Below are positions 6,968 through 8,575 of a stretch of 8,575 nt of DNA, one piece after another; positions within the stretch are counted from its first letter, which is position 1, and each line of letters opens with the position of its first letter. A program made the position numbers and the translations under genes. The notes beneath the pieces are model-generated. The model was not told the origin of the DNA. It searched no databases and saw only the letters and a list, made by a program, of their open reading frames with translations. Source of the stretch: Bacteroidota bacterium (GTDB lineage: Bacteria > Bacteroidota > Bacteroidia > Flavobacteriales_F > PHOS-HE28); assembly GCA_023412755.1 (NCBI GenBank), contig JAEZCB010000175.1, positions 1 to 8,575 of the forward strand, in the 5' to 3' direction.

Positions 6968-7840
6968 TCAGAACATATGCTTTTCCGCATGGTAACTGCT
7001 GCGCACCAGCGGCCCGCTCTCCACGTAGCGGAATCCCTTCTTCAACCCCAGTTTCTTGAAGTATGCGAACTTGTCCGGATGTACGAATTCCGCCACCGGC
7101 AGATGCTCCTTCGTGGGTTGCAGGTATTGGCCCAATGTAAGGATATGTACGCCCACGCTGCGCAGGTCGTCCATCGTCTCCTCCACCTCTTGATCGGTCT
7201 CACCCAGGCCAAGCATCACCCCGCTCTTTGTGCGAAGCCCGGCGCGTTCGCTGCGCATAAGCACCTCCAGACTGCGGTCGTACTTCGCCTGTATGCGCAC
7301 CTGTTTCGTTAGCCGGCGTACGGTCTCCAAGTTGTGGGAAAGTATTTCTGGCGCCGCCTGCAGCACCACTTCCAGATTCTCCCATTTGCCTTGGAAATCC
7401 GGGATCAGGGTCTCCATTGTGGTGCCAGGGCAACGGCGTCGGATGGCGCGAATGGTCCTGGACCAGATGTCACTGCCACCATCCTTCAGATCATCGCGAT
7501 CCACACTGGTGATCACGCAATGCTTCACACCCATGAGTTCCACACTGCGTGCTACGCGTGCAGGTTCAAAGGGATCGACCGCCTCCGGACGTCCCGTGGC
7601 GACCGAACAAAAGCCACAAGAGCGGGTGCAGATATTGCCAAGGATCATGAAGGTGGCCGTGCCTGCGCCCCAACATTCGCCCATGTTCGGACAATTGCCG
7701 CTCTGGCAGATGGTGTGGAGCTTGTGTTCGCTCACAATGGAGCGCACCTTGCGGTAATTCTCACCTGTAGGAAGCTTAACGCGCAACCATTCCGGCCGGC
7801 GTTTCCGCTCCTTCTCTTCCACCGTTACCACCTCGCTCAT
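6968..7840 (-). CDS. lipA: Lipoyl synthase, radical SAM enzyme
   Basis: LipA inserts two sulfur atoms at C6 and C8 of the octanoyl group carried by lipoyl domains (pyruvate and 2-oxoglutarate dehydrogenase E2, glycine cleavage H protein). The protein has 290 residues, typical for the family. The auxiliary iron-sulfur cluster ligands are Cys45, Cys50 and Cys56 in CQSGNCPNMGEC. The radical SAM cluster is held by Cys71, Cys75 and Cys78 in CTRSCGFC. The C-terminal RSSY (280-283) supplies the serine ligand of the auxiliary cluster, so both clusters are complete. The start MSEVVTVEEK is chosen because its ATG overlaps the stop of the upstream barrel-protein gene in an ATGA arrangement (7837-7840), implying cotranscription. 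No lipB is visible in the window, so the octanoyl source (LipB or LplA route) cannot be judged here. Confidence 0.97.
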   Translation of the reverse strand: MSEVVTVEEKERKRRPEWLRVKLPTGENYRKVRSIVSEHKLHTICQSGNCPNMGECWGAGTATFMILGNICTRSCGFCSVATGRPEAVDPFEPARVARSVELMGVKHCVITSVDRDDLKDGGSDIWSRTIRAIRRRCPGTTMETLIPDFQGKWENLEVVLQAAPEILSHNLETVRRLTKQVRIQAKYDRSLEVLMRSERAGLRTKSGVMLGLGETDQEVEETMDDLRSVGVHILTLGQYLQPTKEHLPVAEFVHPDKFAYFKKLGLKKGFRYVESGPLVRSSYHAEKHMF

Positions 7841-8575
7841 GAAATGAACTTCTTGCCGAATTGCAGCGAAAGGTAGAAACCGAAGAAGAACTGCTTGTTA
7901 CGCACGCCTTCCAGTTCCGCCATGATCGGCATTACCGTAGGGAAGGCATCTATGGTGGCGCCGGCTTCGATCGCCTTGATGCCGGCCACCTGGCCACTAT
8001 GCTCGAAGTTGAAGCCGAAACGGCCGAATGCTCCGACACGCACGGCCATTTCGCCCACACCACGGAACCACGTGGCCCGGCCATAGATGTTATGCACATC
8101 ATGGGTGCGTGGATCATAGCGTTCCACCGCAATGCTCTCATACGGAAAGTTGTCCGGCTGGCCGATCTGCAGATACACCGGCTTCAAAAGGCCGATGGAT
8201 GGTCCGATCCCCCAGACGTAGTTCACCTCCACGCCGCTTTTCCTGATCTTGTCCGTTATCTGGTGCTTGCGGCCATAGGTGGGCCGTACAAGCATGAGGG
8301 AGTTCTGTTTTCCGAAGAAATAGCCGCGCGAATCCTCGTAATACGGGTTGAAACTCTTGATCTCCTTGGGGTGCTTCATGCTCACGATCTCCAGGCCGAT
8401 CATGCGCCGGTCGCGGGCCGTGCGGTGCTTGCCATGGAAGAAATTGAAACCCCAGCCATCGCCATGTACGGTAATGCCGCCGAGCACTTCCTTGCGGTAA
8501 AGCACACGGGCCTCATCATAGATCGTCTGCTGGGCGATCACATCCGAGGTGATCAACAAGAGTGCGATGGCTATT
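7837..8575 (-). CDS. Small outer-membrane beta-barrel-like protein of unknown function (N-terminus outside window)
   Basis: The gene runs in from beyond the right edge; 245 residues are visible plus a stop. The first visible residues (IAIALLL, then ITSDVIAQQ) look like the core and cleavage region of a signal peptide, so only the first few codons are likely to be missing. An in-frame TTG at 8559 lies inside this signal sequence and is probably not the start. The mature protein has many glycines and aromatics in alternating patterns, for example GWGFNFFHG, YVWGIGPS and GAFGRFGFNFEHSG. It ends in FFFGFYLSLQFGKKF, which fits the last strand of an outer-membrane barrel. I recognise no named family and see no catalytic motif. 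Its stop overlaps the lipA start by four bases, so the two genes are probably cotranscribed, although no functional link to lipoylation is evident. A conserved Bacteroidota hypothetical protein is the safest label. Confidence 0.8.
   Translation of the reverse strand, partial: IAIALLLITSDVIAQQTIYDEARVLYRKEVLGGITVHGDGWGFNFFHGKHRTARDRRMIGLEIVSMKHPKEIKSFNPYYEDSRGYFFGKQNSLMLVRPTYGRKHQITDKIRKSGVEVNYVWGIGPSIGLLKPVYLQIGQPDNFPYESIAVERYDPRTHDVHNIYGRATWFRGVGEMAVRVGAFGRFGFNFEHSGQVAGIKAIEAGATIDAFPTVMPIMAELEGVRNKQFFFGFYLSLQFGKKFIS

Noticed and set aside
7230..7876. Two plus-strand open frames of 175 and 180 codons over lipA
   Set aside because: They are antisense to lipA, which has complete cysteine motifs. 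Neither shows a domain of its own.
8557..8559. TTG start for the barrel protein inside the window
   Set aside because: The frame stays open to the window edge and the upstream codons encode more of a hydrophobic signal core, so the true start is beyond 8575.
1..8575. Search for a defence system, mobile element, CRISPR array, tRNA or other novel multi-gene system
   Set aside because: Apart from one unrecognised barrel protein, all genes fall into known housekeeping or envelope families. I saw no direct-repeat array, transposase, integrase, toxin-antitoxin pair or tRNA-like sequence, and no obvious shift in base or codon use that would suggest an island.

Overview
The window looks like an ordinary chromosomal stretch from a GC-rich member of the Bacteroidota, most likely a Flavobacteriales-type lineage. 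The reasons are the gene families present (a DUF4369-like/thioredoxin lipoprotein, a secreted M1 peptidase with a barrel-like tail, a small outer-membrane barrel protein ending in an aromatic strand), the lack of clear Shine-Dalgarno motifs before the starts, and one TAnnTTTG-type -7 promoter box. The taxonomic call is inference from protein style, not from a marker comparison.

Left half, plus strand (1-5800): four genes are packed head to tail with overlapping stop and start codons. In order they are the 3' part of gatB (amidotransferase subunit B), a lipoprotein with a C-terminal TlpA/ResA-like thioredoxin domain (WCRPC active site), a 1006-residue secreted M1-family zinc metallopeptidase with a long beta-rich C-terminal region, and an LpxH-like metallophosphoesterase probably acting in lipid A synthesis. 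The overlaps (ATGA, ATGA, TGATG) suggest one transcript with translational coupling. Three of the four products act in or serve the cell envelope.

Right half, minus strand (5828-8575): reading right to left there is a 5'-truncated gene for a small outer-membrane beta-barrel-like protein of unknown function. Its stop overlaps the start of lipA (lipoyl synthase). After a 147-bp intergenic region comes a phosphorylating glyceraldehyde-3-phosphate dehydrogenase gene. That intergenic region holds two inverted repeats and a possible promoter for the GAPDH gene. The GAPDH gene and the lpxH-like gene converge, with only 27 bp between them.

The genes are mostly housekeeping: tRNA-dependent amidation, glycolysis, lipoylation and envelope biogenesis. 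I see no RNA genes, insertion sequences, CRISPR arrays, phage genes or defence systems, and no gene-free stretch over 300 bases. The points most worth a second look are the M1 peptidase with a putative barrel anchor, the GNHD (not GNRD) motif of the LpxH-like protein, the unknown barrel protein coupled to lipA, and the palindrome at the expected -33 position of the GAPDH promoter.
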